Part shown: positions 7,820 through 15,723 of the stretch, in pieces
Layout of the letters: each line of letters opens with the position of its first letter
Numbering within the stretch: the stretch's first letter is position 1
Translations under genes and position numbers: made by a program
Assembly: GCA_964435235.1 (NCBI GenBank)
Contig: CAYSXZ010000063.1
Location: 1 to 32,579 of the forward strand
Direction: 5' to 3'
DNA: 32,579 nucleotides
From: JAVZJR01 sp964435235
GTDB taxonomy: Archaea > Micrarchaeota > Micrarchaeia > Anstonellales > Bilamarchaeaceae
The notes under the pieces: model-generated
The model's database searches: none
Seen by the model: only the letters and a program-made list of their open reading frames with translations
What the model was told of the DNA's origin: nothing

Positions 7820-8434
7820 ATGAGCAGATCCGTTATTCCTTTTGCTCAAAACAGTAAAAAAGATGGAAATAATAGCGAAGACGGAAAAGGGAATGAATTC
7901 AAAAGGTTGACAAAGCGCACTGGAGATGCCTCTTTTGCGGCGTTATACGTCCATGGCATATACTCAACGACTCCTGGCGAAAAAGAATTCAAAGCGCTCG
8001 AAGACCTGAAAGAGAGAGTAAGGAGATCCAACCTTCCTGAAAAAGACAAGAAAAGATTTGTGGGGATTCTTGAAACCGTTAAAAAAACCGACACGTGGGA
8101 TGTCGAGGAAACATCCCGCATAGTCGCCAACTCTATTGAAGGAGGCTCACTAAGCGGTGAAAATTTGGAATACCGGCTAAAAGCGCTTGAAGCATGGAGG
8201 AGCGGGCGGATAAAGGAACTGGGCGAAAAAGAATTGAAGGAATTGGACGGCAGGGAAATGGATGAAGCTGTGAAACAGGCACTCAGAAAAATGCTTATGA
8301 TCGGAATAAACAAAAGCGACCTATGCGCAGCACTTGCTATTCGCGCTCTTAGCGGTTACATCTATAAACCAGGAAAAAGAGAAGATATGATAGAAGGAAT
8401 AGAGAAGGTAACCGAAACACTCGCGCTTCTCTGA
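7820..8434 (+). CDS. hypothetical protein
   Basis: 204 residues. The ATG at 7820 has GGTGG at 7812-7816 just upstream and a TTTTATAAA box about 40 nt upstream. The protein is hydrophilic and predicted helical after a low-complexity Lys/Asn/Gly N-terminus; residues 30-50 contain GDASFAALYVHGIYSTTPG. Helices rich in Lys/Glu/Arg follow (LKALEAWRSGRIKELGEKEL). No known domain is recognised. It is divergent from the gene at 7012-7683. Confidence 0.55.
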   Translation: MSRSVIPFAQNSKKDGNNSEDGKGNEFKRLTKRTGDASFAALYVHGIYSTTPGEKEFKALEDLKERVRRSNLPEKDKKRFVGILETVKKTDTWDVEETSRIVANSIEGGSLSGENLEYRLKALEAWRSGRIKELGEKELKELDGREMDEAVKQALRKMLMIGINKSDLCAALAIRALSGYIYKPGKREDMIEGIEKVTETLALL

Positions 8435-8569
8435 TTATTTCCTTTCCCTGTATTTTTCAAGGAAATCCGCATATTCTACCAGCATCGTTTTTGTTACCGA
8501 AGGCCTTCTTCTCTTTACGGTTGCCGTTGAACCCCTTTTCGATTTAAAAACAGACCCTGAATTGACCAA
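8435..8569 (-). other. possible short coding remnant or non-ATG gene
   Basis: A minus-strand open frame ends at TAA 8437-8435 and encodes a very basic segment (SGSVFKSKRGSTATVKRRR followed by a helix ending EYADFLEKYRERK). It is open back to about 8675 without any ATG except one 16 codons from the end; the best alternative start is TTG at 8569 (44 residues), with no clear ribosome binding site. It may be a gene fragment, a gene with an unusual start, or chance. The rest of 8570-8699 is T-rich on the minus strand (possible termination zone for the upstream operon) and holds nothing else I can support. Confidence 0.25.
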
Positions 8570-8699
8570 GTTCTTCCAGGAAAAATAATGAGAAATATGT
8601 CCTTTGCTTGAAAAAAAAGAAAACTTGTATATCCCATATGAAAAACCAGAAAAGAAAGAGGGTACGACGTTGCATTAGGCCTGTGCGAACATCGTGCGC

Positions 8700-9347
8700 T
8701 CATTTGCGAATTAGCAAACTGATCTTACACCTTTTCCTTCTCCCTTCCCTCCCAAGCCGCATGAGGGCAGTCTCGAAATTAGCAAAATCATATCCAGGGA
8801 CTTTATTCTTCTTCCAAAATTCCTTCACGTCTTTTATTCCAAGCTCTCTTGCAGCATTTCTTGCGAGATGTCCGAGTTTAGGGTCTGCCTTTTTCCAAAT
8901 CCCGCGCAAATCGCGAAGGAATATGTTTGTAGTAATTGGACCAACACCACGGAATTCCTGCACCCTCTCTTCAAGATTTTTCGAATCGAGTGAGGATTCG
9001 TGAAGTTTGTTCAGGCTGCCGTTATATCTCTCTCCGAGCAATCTCATGCATTCCAGCAGGTCATCTGCAGTGCTAAAATCATAGCGAACATACCCGCCCT
9101 CGTCGAGCGCTTCTACAAGCTCCTCCCAACTCGCTCTTCGCATGCGTTCGAATGAGAGCAGTCCTCTTCTCTCAAATTCCCTGTACGTATTTATCGCTAT
9201 TGTTTCGTTAATCCTCGCTCCAAAAAGGATACTTGCAATAAACCATTTGAATATCTCGCTGTCCTTTCCGCTCTTCAGTTTTATCCCGAGAATATCCGAG
9301 TATTTTTTACCGTACTTTTCAAGAATCTGTTTAAGTGGAATCCTCAC
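8700..9347 (-). CDS. HhH-GPD family DNA glycosylase-like protein
   Basis: 215 residues. The helix-hairpin-helix signature is FRGVGPITTNIFLRDLRG (about 132-150), followed by KADPKLGHLARNAARELGI, where the Asp of ADPKLG takes the place of the catalytic Asp of endonuclease III/AlkA-type glycosylases. No C-terminal four-Cys iron-sulfur motif is present (a single Cys near the C-terminus), unlike typical Nth. The family excises damaged bases during base-excision repair. The start ATG at 9347 overlaps the stop of map (9344) in an ATGA arrangement, indicating translational coupling in one operon. Family: likely; substrate unknown. Confidence 0.7.
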   Translation of the reverse strand: MRIPLKQILEKYGKKYSDILGIKLKSGKDSEIFKWFIASILFGARINETIAINTYREFERRGLLSFERMRRASWEELVEALDEGGYVRYDFSTADDLLECMRLLGERYNGSLNKLHESSLDSKNLEERVQEFRGVGPITTNIFLRDLRGIWKKADPKLGHLARNAARELGIKDVKEFWKKNKVPGYDFANFETALMRLGREGRRKRCKISLLIRK

Positions 9348-10246
9348 TTCGTCAGCACCTCATTTCCATCCGCAGTTATGAGGATTGTGTGCTCTGCCTG
9401 AGAGACCATCCCACGCTCAGCCTCCCTAAGCACAGGGTATCCCTTTATAAAATGACTTTCAAGGAGCTCCTTCAACGCAGCGCTTACGAGAAGCCTTGAT
9501 TGAAACTCCTTTCTTATCCATCTCTCTGCAAATGGAAGAAGACCGTAGTTCGTTAATGCATATTCTGCTATTTTCCTCGACTGCCTCATGCGAATAGGAG
9601 TCGGTGCATAAATGCTGAATATCTCGACTTGGTCTTGATCCTCTACGTATCCTGCTCCGTTAGTAGCAAAAGGTTCAACAGCGAATATCTCGCCAACCTT
9701 GAATTCATACGGGTCCTTGCTCTTCACATTTGGTATTTCCACGCCAGCATGCAACAACCCTTTCTCTATCTTATGTCCGGTTAAATTGCTTATCGGCTTA
9801 AAACCATAGCCTGTTATTGTTTCTTCTATTATTCTACCTATTTCGCCTATCCTTACATCTGGTTTTATCGCAGCTATTGCATTCTCAAGCGCACGCTCTG
9901 CAGCTTCGACAAGTGCTTTGTTCTTACCGCTGAGGTCTACAGTATATGCAGTATCTGCTATAGCCCCCCTTAGCATCACACCGATATCTATTTTTACAAA
10001 GTCGTTTTCTTCGAGCACAGTCTTACATTCAATTTCTGGCGTGTAATGGGCCGCGATATCATTGATTGAGATATTTAAAGGAAAAGCAGGTCTGCAGCCA
10101 TTATCTATTATCATCTGTTCCACTGTCTCCGCTATCTCTAGCAGTGGTTCGCCAACCATAATCAATCTTTTGCTCTCCTCTCTTATCTTTGCAGCTATCC
10201 GTCCAACAGCACGAAAATCTTCTATATCCTCTTCAGTAGTTTCCAT
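9344..10246 (-). CDS. map: methionine aminopeptidase, type II (archaeal)
   Basis: 300 residues from the ATG at 10246 (METTEEDIEDFRAVGRIAAK); a TTG 14 codons upstream is a less likely start. Removes the initiator Met from nascent proteins. Metal and substrate residues of the pita-bread fold are all visible: His of DIAAHYTP, Asp of FVKIDIGVML, Asp of IADTAYTVDLSG, His of LTGHKIEKGLLHAG, Glu of FAVEPFATNGAG, and Glu of SQAEHTILIT near the C-terminus. Length agrees with archaeal type II enzymes (about 295 residues), which lack the long N-terminal extension of eukaryotic MetAP2. Coupled to the glycosylase gene downstream. Confidence 0.95.
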   Translation of the reverse strand: METTEEDIEDFRAVGRIAAKIREESKRLIMVGEPLLEIAETVEQMIIDNGCRPAFPLNISINDIAAHYTPEIECKTVLEENDFVKIDIGVMLRGAIADTAYTVDLSGKNKALVEAAERALENAIAAIKPDVRIGEIGRIIEETITGYGFKPISNLTGHKIEKGLLHAGVEIPNVKSKDPYEFKVGEIFAVEPFATNGAGYVEDQDQVEIFSIYAPTPIRMRQSRKIAEYALTNYGLLPFAERWIRKEFQSRLLVSAALKELLESHFIKGYPVLREAERGMVSQAEHTILITADGNEVLTK

Positions 10247-10315
10247 ACTATAAGAATCATCAACAGAATAAATAAATGTTTTGCTCAATCAGCTACGATG
10301 TCTCGCACCGTTCTT

Positions 10316-11278
10316 TCAAGAAGACATAGTGGAGATAAGCATAATCAGGTAAATAATATAACATCCAAGCATTATCGCTCCTACAATCTTACCAAGCTTT
10401 CTTTCTGAAAGCGCAAAATACATGAAAAGAATTGCGCTCACTAAGGCGAATAAAAGAATCACAAAGAACGATTTAGGATTTACAGTTATCGGATTAAGCA
10501 CAGCAGCGGTTCCTAGGACAAGTGTTGGATTTACTACTGTGCTTCCAAGCGCCTGTCCTACTGCGAGTGCGTACTGTTTTTTCTTCATGGCAGCAAAACC
10601 AACCATTATTTCAGGAAGACAGGTTCCTATGGAAATTATTGTTGCCCCGATTATGCTCGGAGGTACTCCAAACTCATGAGCTATAATCGTAGCCTTATCA
10701 ACTGCGATTCCTGCAGTTGCTAATACTCCTGTGATTCCAACCGAAAACAACAAAAACGCCCAAACAGCTGCCTTTTTCGAAACAATTTCGATGTCCTTTT
10801 CGTCTCCTCCTGCCTTCTTTCTAGAGACAACATAAAGAATGTATATAAGGAACAACAGAAGAAGAGCAAGTCCTTCTGTTGTGTTTATCTGTGGTTTTTC
10901 AAGCATTGTTGTACTATAAACAAAATAAAGGGTAATAAAGATAGTTAGGAGCAGTACGAACGCCGCGTCTATTGCATGCTCTCTTTTCAACTTTATGGAG
11001 TAGAAGAACGCTCCGCCTCCCAAGACGATTAATATATCTGCAATATTCGAGCCAAATACATTTCCAGCAGAAATAGCACCCTCTTTCATTATTCCTGACA
11101 TAACAGCTATAGAAAACTCAGGGAGAGAGGTGGTCCACGCAACAAGAAGAAATCCAAGTGCTAATCGCGAAATCCCAAAGAATTTTGAGAGGATTACAGA
11201 CTTCAATACCACCATATCTGCAAAATATGCCAAAAATAGCACGGAGACGATTAATATCGCTATCTCTACTATTATCAT
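10316..11278 (-). CDS. CaCA-family Na+/Ca2+-type cation antiporter
   Basis: 320 residues, about ten hydrophobic helices. Both alpha repeats of the CaCA superfamily are present: alpha-1 with TSLPEFSIAVMSG and GNVFGSNIADILIVLG (residues about 50-90), and alpha-2 with IGTCLPEIMVGFAAM and GQALGSTVVNPTLVLG (about 215-260). The acidic residue of each LPE motif is the expected ion ligand. A hydrophilic loop (RKKAGGDEKDIEIVSKK) separates the two halves. Functions in the cytoplasmic membrane as a cation/H+ or Na+/Ca2+ exchanger; the exact ion is not deducible. Lies 37 nt downstream of the aIF5B gene on the same strand. Confidence 0.9.
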   Translation of the reverse strand: MIIVEIAILIVSVLFLAYFADMVVLKSVILSKFFGISRLALGFLLVAWTTSLPEFSIAVMSGIMKEGAISAGNVFGSNIADILIVLGGGAFFYSIKLKREHAIDAAFVLLLTIFITLYFVYSTTMLEKPQINTTEGLALLLLFLIYILYVVSRKKAGGDEKDIEIVSKKAAVWAFLLFSVGITGVLATAGIAVDKATIIAHEFGVPPSIIGATIISIGTCLPEIMVGFAAMKKKQYALAVGQALGSTVVNPTLVLGTAAVLNPITVNPKSFFVILLFALVSAILFMYFALSERKLGKIVGAIMLGCYIIYLIMLISTMSS

Positions 11279-11315
11279 ACAGGAATTCTTCTAGGATATT
11301 CTTTATAAAATATAT

Positions 11316-13064
11316 CTATCCGAACGGAGAGACGACAACAAGTCTTTTTATCTCATCAAAAATATTTTTTTCTTCTTCGTTCAAAAGTCCTGGTTGAGTT
11401 TCAAACCTGCTAATCTCACTCTTTGATATATAAGTGTAAAGGATCTCTCCTTCGCACACATCCTTTCCATAGTAGATACCATCGCAAGAAATGGCAAGTT
11501 GCGTTCCTTTTTCCGCTTCTTCGACTTTTTCCTTTTCCTTTTGCATCTCTCTTATCTCCCCTACGACAATTCCTTTCGTATTCATCAGTTTCCACCCATT
11601 TCTTATCTTACCACCAAGCACTTCCACTCCAAATATTGCTGGCTTTGATGCCCTGAAACAACAACCGGCAAGTAGTTTTATTTTTCCTGGCCATGTTAAT
11701 CTCTTTGTTGCTTCTATCCTTTCTCGTTCCTTTTCGTCCTTCACCCATTCTTTGTAGTTCTCAAGAAGACGATATATTACGTTGCTTAATATTACTGGCA
11801 CCTTTTTACTCTCTGCTTCTATTCTTCCATCTTCAGTTACTCCAACGTTGAAGCCAAGCACTACACCACAGTATCTATCTCTTTCCCTGACCATCTCCGC
11901 AACGAGTATTTCCTTTTTTGTGATTCTGCCAGCGCCGGCTGATTTTATTTTTATACCAGCTTCTTCAAAAAGACGTACAAGTGCTTCGACTGAGCCAAGG
12001 CTATCCGCTCTTAGGACGATACCTACTTCATCCTGTTTCTCAAATACTATGTTCTTGAATTGATTTTCTATTTCTGCTTTATCCTTTTCAAAATCCCTAA
12101 CACAATTTAGTGGAGAACCAGGAAGCGCTCCATCCAGATCTGGCGCTACTATCTTTACTCCAGCAGCAGCAACCACCTCATCAGCATAACTATATTTCTC
12201 CCTTTCGCCGATGTTAGGTTGAAGAAGTGCACGGACCTTTGTCTTTTTTACTCCATCTTGTGTAAGAAATATTATCTCGTCATTTTTTCTGAGCACGCCG
12301 TCATATAAGATAACATCTATAGTCGTTCCTAAACCACGTTCTTCTTTTACTTCTAATATACTCCCCCTTCCTCTTCCTTTTTCATCCACCTCAAGTTCCT
12401 TTCCCAAAAATTTCTGACTAAGGCCAGCTATGAGCATGAGAAGTTCACCAAGTCCTTCTCTTGTCTTTGCACTCACAGGAACGATAGCAATCTGCTTTCC
12501 AAAATTACTTATACGGTCGAATCTTTCGCTATCAAATCCGTGCTCGGATATTCTACCCATAAGTTCGTATATCGCGTTATCGATACGTTCTTTTATGTAT
12601 TGAGGTTGTTTTGAATACGAGTCCAAAAAAGAAGCAGTAGGGTAATCCTTCCATCCATTTATCAAATCTATCTTATTTGCAGCTATAACGAACGGCGTCC
12701 TATAATGCTTTAATATCCTTATACTCTCGAGCGTTTGCGGTTGAAATCCCTGGGTTATGTCAACCACCAATATCGCTATATCAGCTATACTCCCTCCTCT
12801 GTCTCTGAGATTTGTAAACGCTTCATGACCTGGTGTATCTATGAACAGTAGTCCAGGTATTTTCAATTCGAACGATAATCTTCCTTTTAGCGATTCAGCC
12901 ATTCTTTCTATATCCTCTTTTCTTATGTAGCTTGCACCTATCATCTGCGTTATCCTTCCGGCCTCCTTTGCAGCAACAGCAGTGCCTCTAATCGAATCGA
13001 GCAGGGTTGTCTTTCCGTGGTCAACATGCCCCAAGGTCACTACTACAGGAGAGCGTATGCCCAT
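11316..13064 (-). CDS. infB: translation initiation factor aIF5B (IF2-like GTPase)
   Basis: 582 residues, the usual archaeal length. GTPase motifs: G1 GHVDHGKT (about 12-19), switch-I region GRITQMIGASYI, G3 DTPGHEAF, G4 NKIDLI, and G5-like VSAKTREGLGE. Domains II-IV follow (beta-barrel, ADSLGSVEAL alpha/beta domain, second barrel). Promotes ribosomal subunit joining and initiator tRNA positioning. No intein interrupts the G1 region. Upstream are a GAGGCG element about 9 nt before the ATG and TATA-like elements (TATAAAC about 22 nt upstream; TTTTTAAG about 55 nt upstream). Divergent from srp54. Confidence 0.95.
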   Translation of the reverse strand: MGIRSPVVVTLGHVDHGKTTLLDSIRGTAVAAKEAGRITQMIGASYIRKEDIERMAESLKGRLSFELKIPGLLFIDTPGHEAFTNLRDRGGSIADIAILVVDITQGFQPQTLESIRILKHYRTPFVIAANKIDLINGWKDYPTASFLDSYSKQPQYIKERIDNAIYELMGRISEHGFDSERFDRISNFGKQIAIVPVSAKTREGLGELLMLIAGLSQKFLGKELEVDEKGRGRGSILEVKEERGLGTTIDVILYDGVLRKNDEIIFLTQDGVKKTKVRALLQPNIGEREKYSYADEVVAAAGVKIVAPDLDGALPGSPLNCVRDFEKDKAEIENQFKNIVFEKQDEVGIVLRADSLGSVEALVRLFEEAGIKIKSAGAGRITKKEILVAEMVRERDRYCGVVLGFNVGVTEDGRIEAESKKVPVILSNVIYRLLENYKEWVKDEKERERIEATKRLTWPGKIKLLAGCCFRASKPAIFGVEVLGGKIRNGWKLMNTKGIVVGEIREMQKEKEKVEEAEKGTQLAISCDGIYYGKDVCEGEILYTYISKSEISRFETQPGLLNEEEKNIFDEIKRLVVVSPFG

Positions 13065-13157
13065 CTAAATTCGCCTCTCATCTGTTTATAACATAGTTAT
13101 TATTAACCACTTCTCTTAAAAAGAATACCAAATATAAAAACTCACAGTTGTTGCAAT
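13065..13157. promoter_or_regulatory. divergent promoter region for aIF5B and srp54
   Basis: 93 nt. Rightwards, AATATAAAAA at 13131-13140 is about 24 nt before the srp54 ATG, implying a leaderless mRNA. Leftwards, minus-strand TATAAAC near 13084-13090 or TTTTTAAG near 13116-13122 could drive aIF5B. Confidence 0.5.
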
Positions 13158-14477
13158 ATGTTAGGGAAAAAATTACGAGAGGCGCTCGCAAGGCTCACTG
13201 GAAGAGCTTACGTTGATGAGGATGCAGTGAAATCCCTGATTAAGGATCTTCAACGCGTACTTATTGCTTCTGACGTGAACGTAAGGCTTGTTTTCGCATT
13301 ATCAAAAAAAATAGAAGAACGCTCATTGAAATCAGAAAAATTGGAAGCGCTCTCGCTTAAGGAGCATGTAATGAAGGTAGTGTACGAAGAGCTTGTAAGG
13401 CTAATGGGCGAAAGCTACAACCCTAGGCTCGATAGACACAAGATTCTCCTCTGTGGATTGTATGGAAGCGGAAAAACCACCACCTGCGCGAAGCTCGCCC
13501 ATTTCTATAAAACCAGGGGATTGAGTGTAGCGCTCGTTGGTGCTGATGTAGATAGACCAGCTGCACAAGAGCAACTCGAGCAACTTTCAAAACAAGTCGG
13601 AGCGAGATTCTACACAATAAAAGGAGAAAAAGACGCCACTAAGATAGTAAAGAAAGTGCTCCCTGAAATTAGGGAAGACATTATTATTGTAGATTCTGCT
13701 GGAAGAAACGCGCTCGATGCAGAGCTCGCAGATGAGTTGAAGAAAATAAATGAGGAGCTAAGGCCGGATGAGGTCTATCTAGTATTAAGCGGAGATATAG
13801 GACAGATAGCAGGAAGGCAAGCAGAGGAATTCAACAAAACTGTTCCACTAACAGGTGTTATAGTTACTAAGATGGATGGCTCAGCAAAGGGCGGTGGAGC
13901 GCTTAGCGCAGTTGCGGCAACAGGGACAAAGATAGCTTTCATAGGCCTTGGCGAAAAGATAAATGACCTTCAGGTTTATAGTGCGGAAAAATTCGTAGGC
14001 CGTCTTCTCGGGGTTCCTGATATAGAAGGATTGATGGAGAAAATAAAGGAAGCGACAAGGGAGCAAGATATAAAAACGATTGAAAGCGAGGAGCTTACAA
14101 TTGAGACATTCTATGAGCAACTTAAGGCAGCAAAGAAGATGGGCCCACTTAGCGGAATATTTTCAATGCTTGGTGCTAGTGATGTGCCAAAGGAAATGCT
14201 TCAGCAAAGCGAACAGAAGATGAAACAGTACGAGGCCATGATAAATTCAATGACGAAGGAGGAAAGAAAGAATCCATCTCTGCTCAGGTCGAATCCAAGC
14301 AGGATAACGCGTGTGGCGCGCGGTTCTGGTTGTGGAGAAAAAGACGTGCGCGAATTTCTAACTCAATTTGAGAGGATGGAAAAACTTATGAACAGATTCA
14401 AAAGGGACAGAAGTTTCAGGAGCAAGATAGAAAAGCTCATAAAAGGAGGAATGCCTGGTATCGGTGGCATTTTCTAA
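13158..14477 (+). CDS. srp54: signal recognition particle protein SRP54
   Basis: 439 residues, normal for archaeal SRP54. N domain helices (1-85), then the G domain with G1 GLYGSGKTTTCAKLA (about 100-114), DVDRPAAQEQLEQL, G3 DSAGRN, G4 TKMDGSAKGGGALS and GLGEKINDL. The methionine-rich M domain follows from about residue 290 (MGPLSGIFSML, then RITRVARGSGC, the SRP RNA-binding helix-turn-helix). Binds SRP RNA and signal sequences and docks ribosomes at the membrane via FtsY. TATA box 13131-13140; no Shine-Dalgarno. The 3' end is about 10 nt from the 3' end of the convergent RNase P RNA. Confidence 0.97.
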   Translation: MLGKKLREALARLTGRAYVDEDAVKSLIKDLQRVLIASDVNVRLVFALSKKIEERSLKSEKLEALSLKEHVMKVVYEELVRLMGESYNPRLDRHKILLCGLYGSGKTTTCAKLAHFYKTRGLSVALVGADVDRPAAQEQLEQLSKQVGARFYTIKGEKDATKIVKKVLPEIREDIIIVDSAGRNALDAELADELKKINEELRPDEVYLVLSGDIGQIAGRQAEEFNKTVPLTGVIVTKMDGSAKGGGALSAVAATGTKIAFIGLGEKINDLQVYSAEKFVGRLLGVPDIEGLMEKIKEATREQDIKTIESEELTIETFYEQLKAAKKMGPLSGIFSMLGASDVPKEMLQQSEQKMKQYEAMINSMTKEERKNPSLLRSNPSRITRVARGSGCGEKDVREFLTQFERMEKLMNRFKRDRSFRSKIEKLIKGGMPGIGGIF

Positions 14478-14487
14478 TCATTAGGGT

Positions 14488-14714
14488 GAGTGAGGGGCAT
14501 AGTCTGTCTTCTGTAAAACGCTGTAAGCGTGGCAGCATTATACTATGCGGCATAGCGCCTTGCACCTTCTTTGGAAGGGAAACGTCCGTTTCATCCACCT
14601 GGCAATGCCAAAGTGGTGTCGTTTCTGTTACGTTTCCAGCTCCTTAAGAGCACCATCCTCAGGTGGACAGAACTTCCTCAGACATTATGTCCGTTAACTG
14701 CCTGCCCCTCACTC
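14488..14714 (-). ncRNA. rnpB: RNase P RNA (archaeal), compact
   Basis: On the minus strand the ends form a 12-bp P1 helix, GAGUGAGGGGCA with UGCCCCUCACUC. Conserved blocks appear in the expected order: GAGGAAGUUCUGUCCACC (CR-I/P4 5' side, 14662-14679), ACAGAAACGACACC (CR-II, 14615-14628), GGAUGAAACGG (CR-III-like), AGGUGCAAGGC (CR-IV-like), and ACAGAAGACAG before P1 (CR-V). This RNA is the catalytic subunit that matures tRNA 5' ends. At about 227 nt it is clearly shorter than typical type A archaeal RNAs (about 300 nt or more). Lies between srp54 and tRNA-Phe; not previously obvious because no ORF is involved. Confidence 0.88.
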
Positions 14715-14759
14715 TACTATATATTTATTTTTTTTGGATTATATTTCTTTCGTTTACAT
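14715..14759. promoter_or_regulatory. divergent promoter between rnpB and tRNA-Phe
   Basis: 45 nt of almost pure A/T. ATATATTTATTTT (14720-14732) lies about 30 nt upstream of tRNA-Phe, and on the minus strand AAATATAATCC (near 14740) lies about 25 nt upstream of rnpB. Confidence 0.45.
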
Positions 14760-14845
14760 GCTGCGGTAGCTCAGTTGGGAGAGCACTCGGCTGAAGAAGG
14801 TTTTCCGAAACCGAGGGGTCGCTTGTTCAAATCAGGCCCGCAGCA
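14760..14845 (+). tRNA. tRNA-Phe(GAA) with a 13-nt intron
   Basis: Acceptor GCUGCGG pairs with CCGCAGC and the discriminator is A at 14845. D-arm GCUC AGUUGGGA GAGC, anticodon stem CUCGG/CCGAG with loop CUGAAG/A, and T-arm GCUUG UUCAAAU CAGGC are intact. The anticodon GAA reads UUC/UUU. The gene is 86 nt, and 73 nt remain after removing the intron at 14797-14809. CCA is not encoded. The tRNA 3' end abuts the stop codon of the convergent UbiA gene (14846) with no spacer. Confidence 0.95.
14797..14809 (+). other. tRNA-Phe intron (37/38), imperfect BHB
   Basis: A 13-nt intron, AAGGUUUUCCGAA, between G37 and A38. Outer helix is the anticodon stem; bulges AGA and AAA; central helix CUGA/UCCG has one U-C mismatch, and the inner helix is essentially absent. 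This is a minimal, non-canonical BHB. Confidence 0.8.
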
Positions 14846-15721
14846 TCATCTTCTTTCTAATATTTCAAGATTAACAGTAGGATTTCTCAGTATGATATGA
14901 TTTACTATAAAATATGCAAGCCAGACAAAGAAACAGACTATCATGAGCTTAAATATGGTTCTCGCGTTCTCTGGAGTGGGCCAAATAAAAATATAAATAG
15001 CGAGGAGAGCGGCAAACGCAGTACAGGCACTTATGCTTAATGAAATAGCAGGTAGAAATGTTAGATTGAAAAGGAATATAGCAAGCGCAAAGAGTGCAGC
15101 AGCACGTGGGCCAAGGACCGTGGAGAATGTCGTCTGTCCAGTTCTTCTATCTTCTTCCATATCCATTATTGTTGCGAGGGCGTGCACTCCAGAAAAGCAG
15201 AGCGAAAATGCTATTATTCTATAATCAAGAAATAGAAGGGACCCAACCAGGGAACAAGCTAGGGAAAATGGAAAATATCCGTATCCCGCATTTACTATCG
15301 AGTCTATAACCGGCCTAGTTTTTAATCTAAACGGCGGCATTGAATAAGCTATCGGCCATGCCACTCCAATACTCATTACTGCCGCATGAAGAATATTAAG
15401 TGTGCTGTATGCAATTAGGAGCATGGAAACAGCAATGACAAAACATAAATTCATTACCCATTTTATATCATTTTTCTTGAGGACTACTCCCCACATACCA
15501 CCCTTTCTTGGGTTTATCGCGTCTGTTTCTATATCGTAGATATCATTTATCCCATAGATTAGAAATGCGAGTGGAGCAGAGAGAAAAAATAATTCTACAA
15601 CTTCAACAAGACCTATTTGTGCGGAATTCACATAAAGCCCCAAGGCATAAGCTACTGGTGGTCCAATCCAATATATAGGCCTGCTTATGGCAATAAATTT
15701 TTTCATCTTTTCAAGGAGCAT
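14846..15721 (-). CDS. UbiA-family prenyltransferase, lycopene-elongase-like
   Basis: 291 residues, eight to nine hydrophobic helices. Both Asp-rich motifs that bind Mg2+-prenyl diphosphate are present: NDIYDIETDAINPRKGG (about 59-75) and DMEEDRRTG (about 187-195). The family transfers isoprenoid chains to acceptors in the membrane. The opening SRPIYWIGPP and the INPRKGG continuation remind me more of the carotenoid (C50) elongase branch than of geranylgeranylglyceryl-phosphate transferases, but this is recollection of family patterns, not a search. The start ATG is 2 nt after the stop of the cis-prenyltransferase gene, so the two are co-transcribed. Confidence 0.82.
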   Translation of the reverse strand: MLLEKMKKFIAISRPIYWIGPPVAYALGLYVNSAQIGLVEVVELFFLSAPLAFLIYGINDIYDIETDAINPRKGGMWGVVLKKNDIKWVMNLCFVIAVSMLLIAYSTLNILHAAVMSIGVAWPIAYSMPPFRLKTRPVIDSIVNAGYGYFPFSLACSLVGSLLFLDYRIIAFSLCFSGVHALATIMDMEEDRRTGQTTFSTVLGPRAAALFALAIFLFNLTFLPAISLSISACTAFAALLAIYIFIWPTPENARTIFKLMIVCFFVWLAYFIVNHIILRNPTVNLEILERR

Positions 15722-15723
15722 AA

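Noticed and set aside
8515..8703. 62-residue minus-strand frame downstream of the glycosylase
   Set aside because: Phe-rich translation of a T-rich tract, no start signal; more likely a terminator zone.
11316..13064. Possible intein in aIF5B
   Set aside because: Length (582 residues) and motif spacing are normal; G1 to G5 are uninterrupted.
14571..14900. Open frame spanning rnpB and tRNA-Phe on the plus strand
   Set aside because: It runs through two well-supported RNA genes and has no protein-like features.
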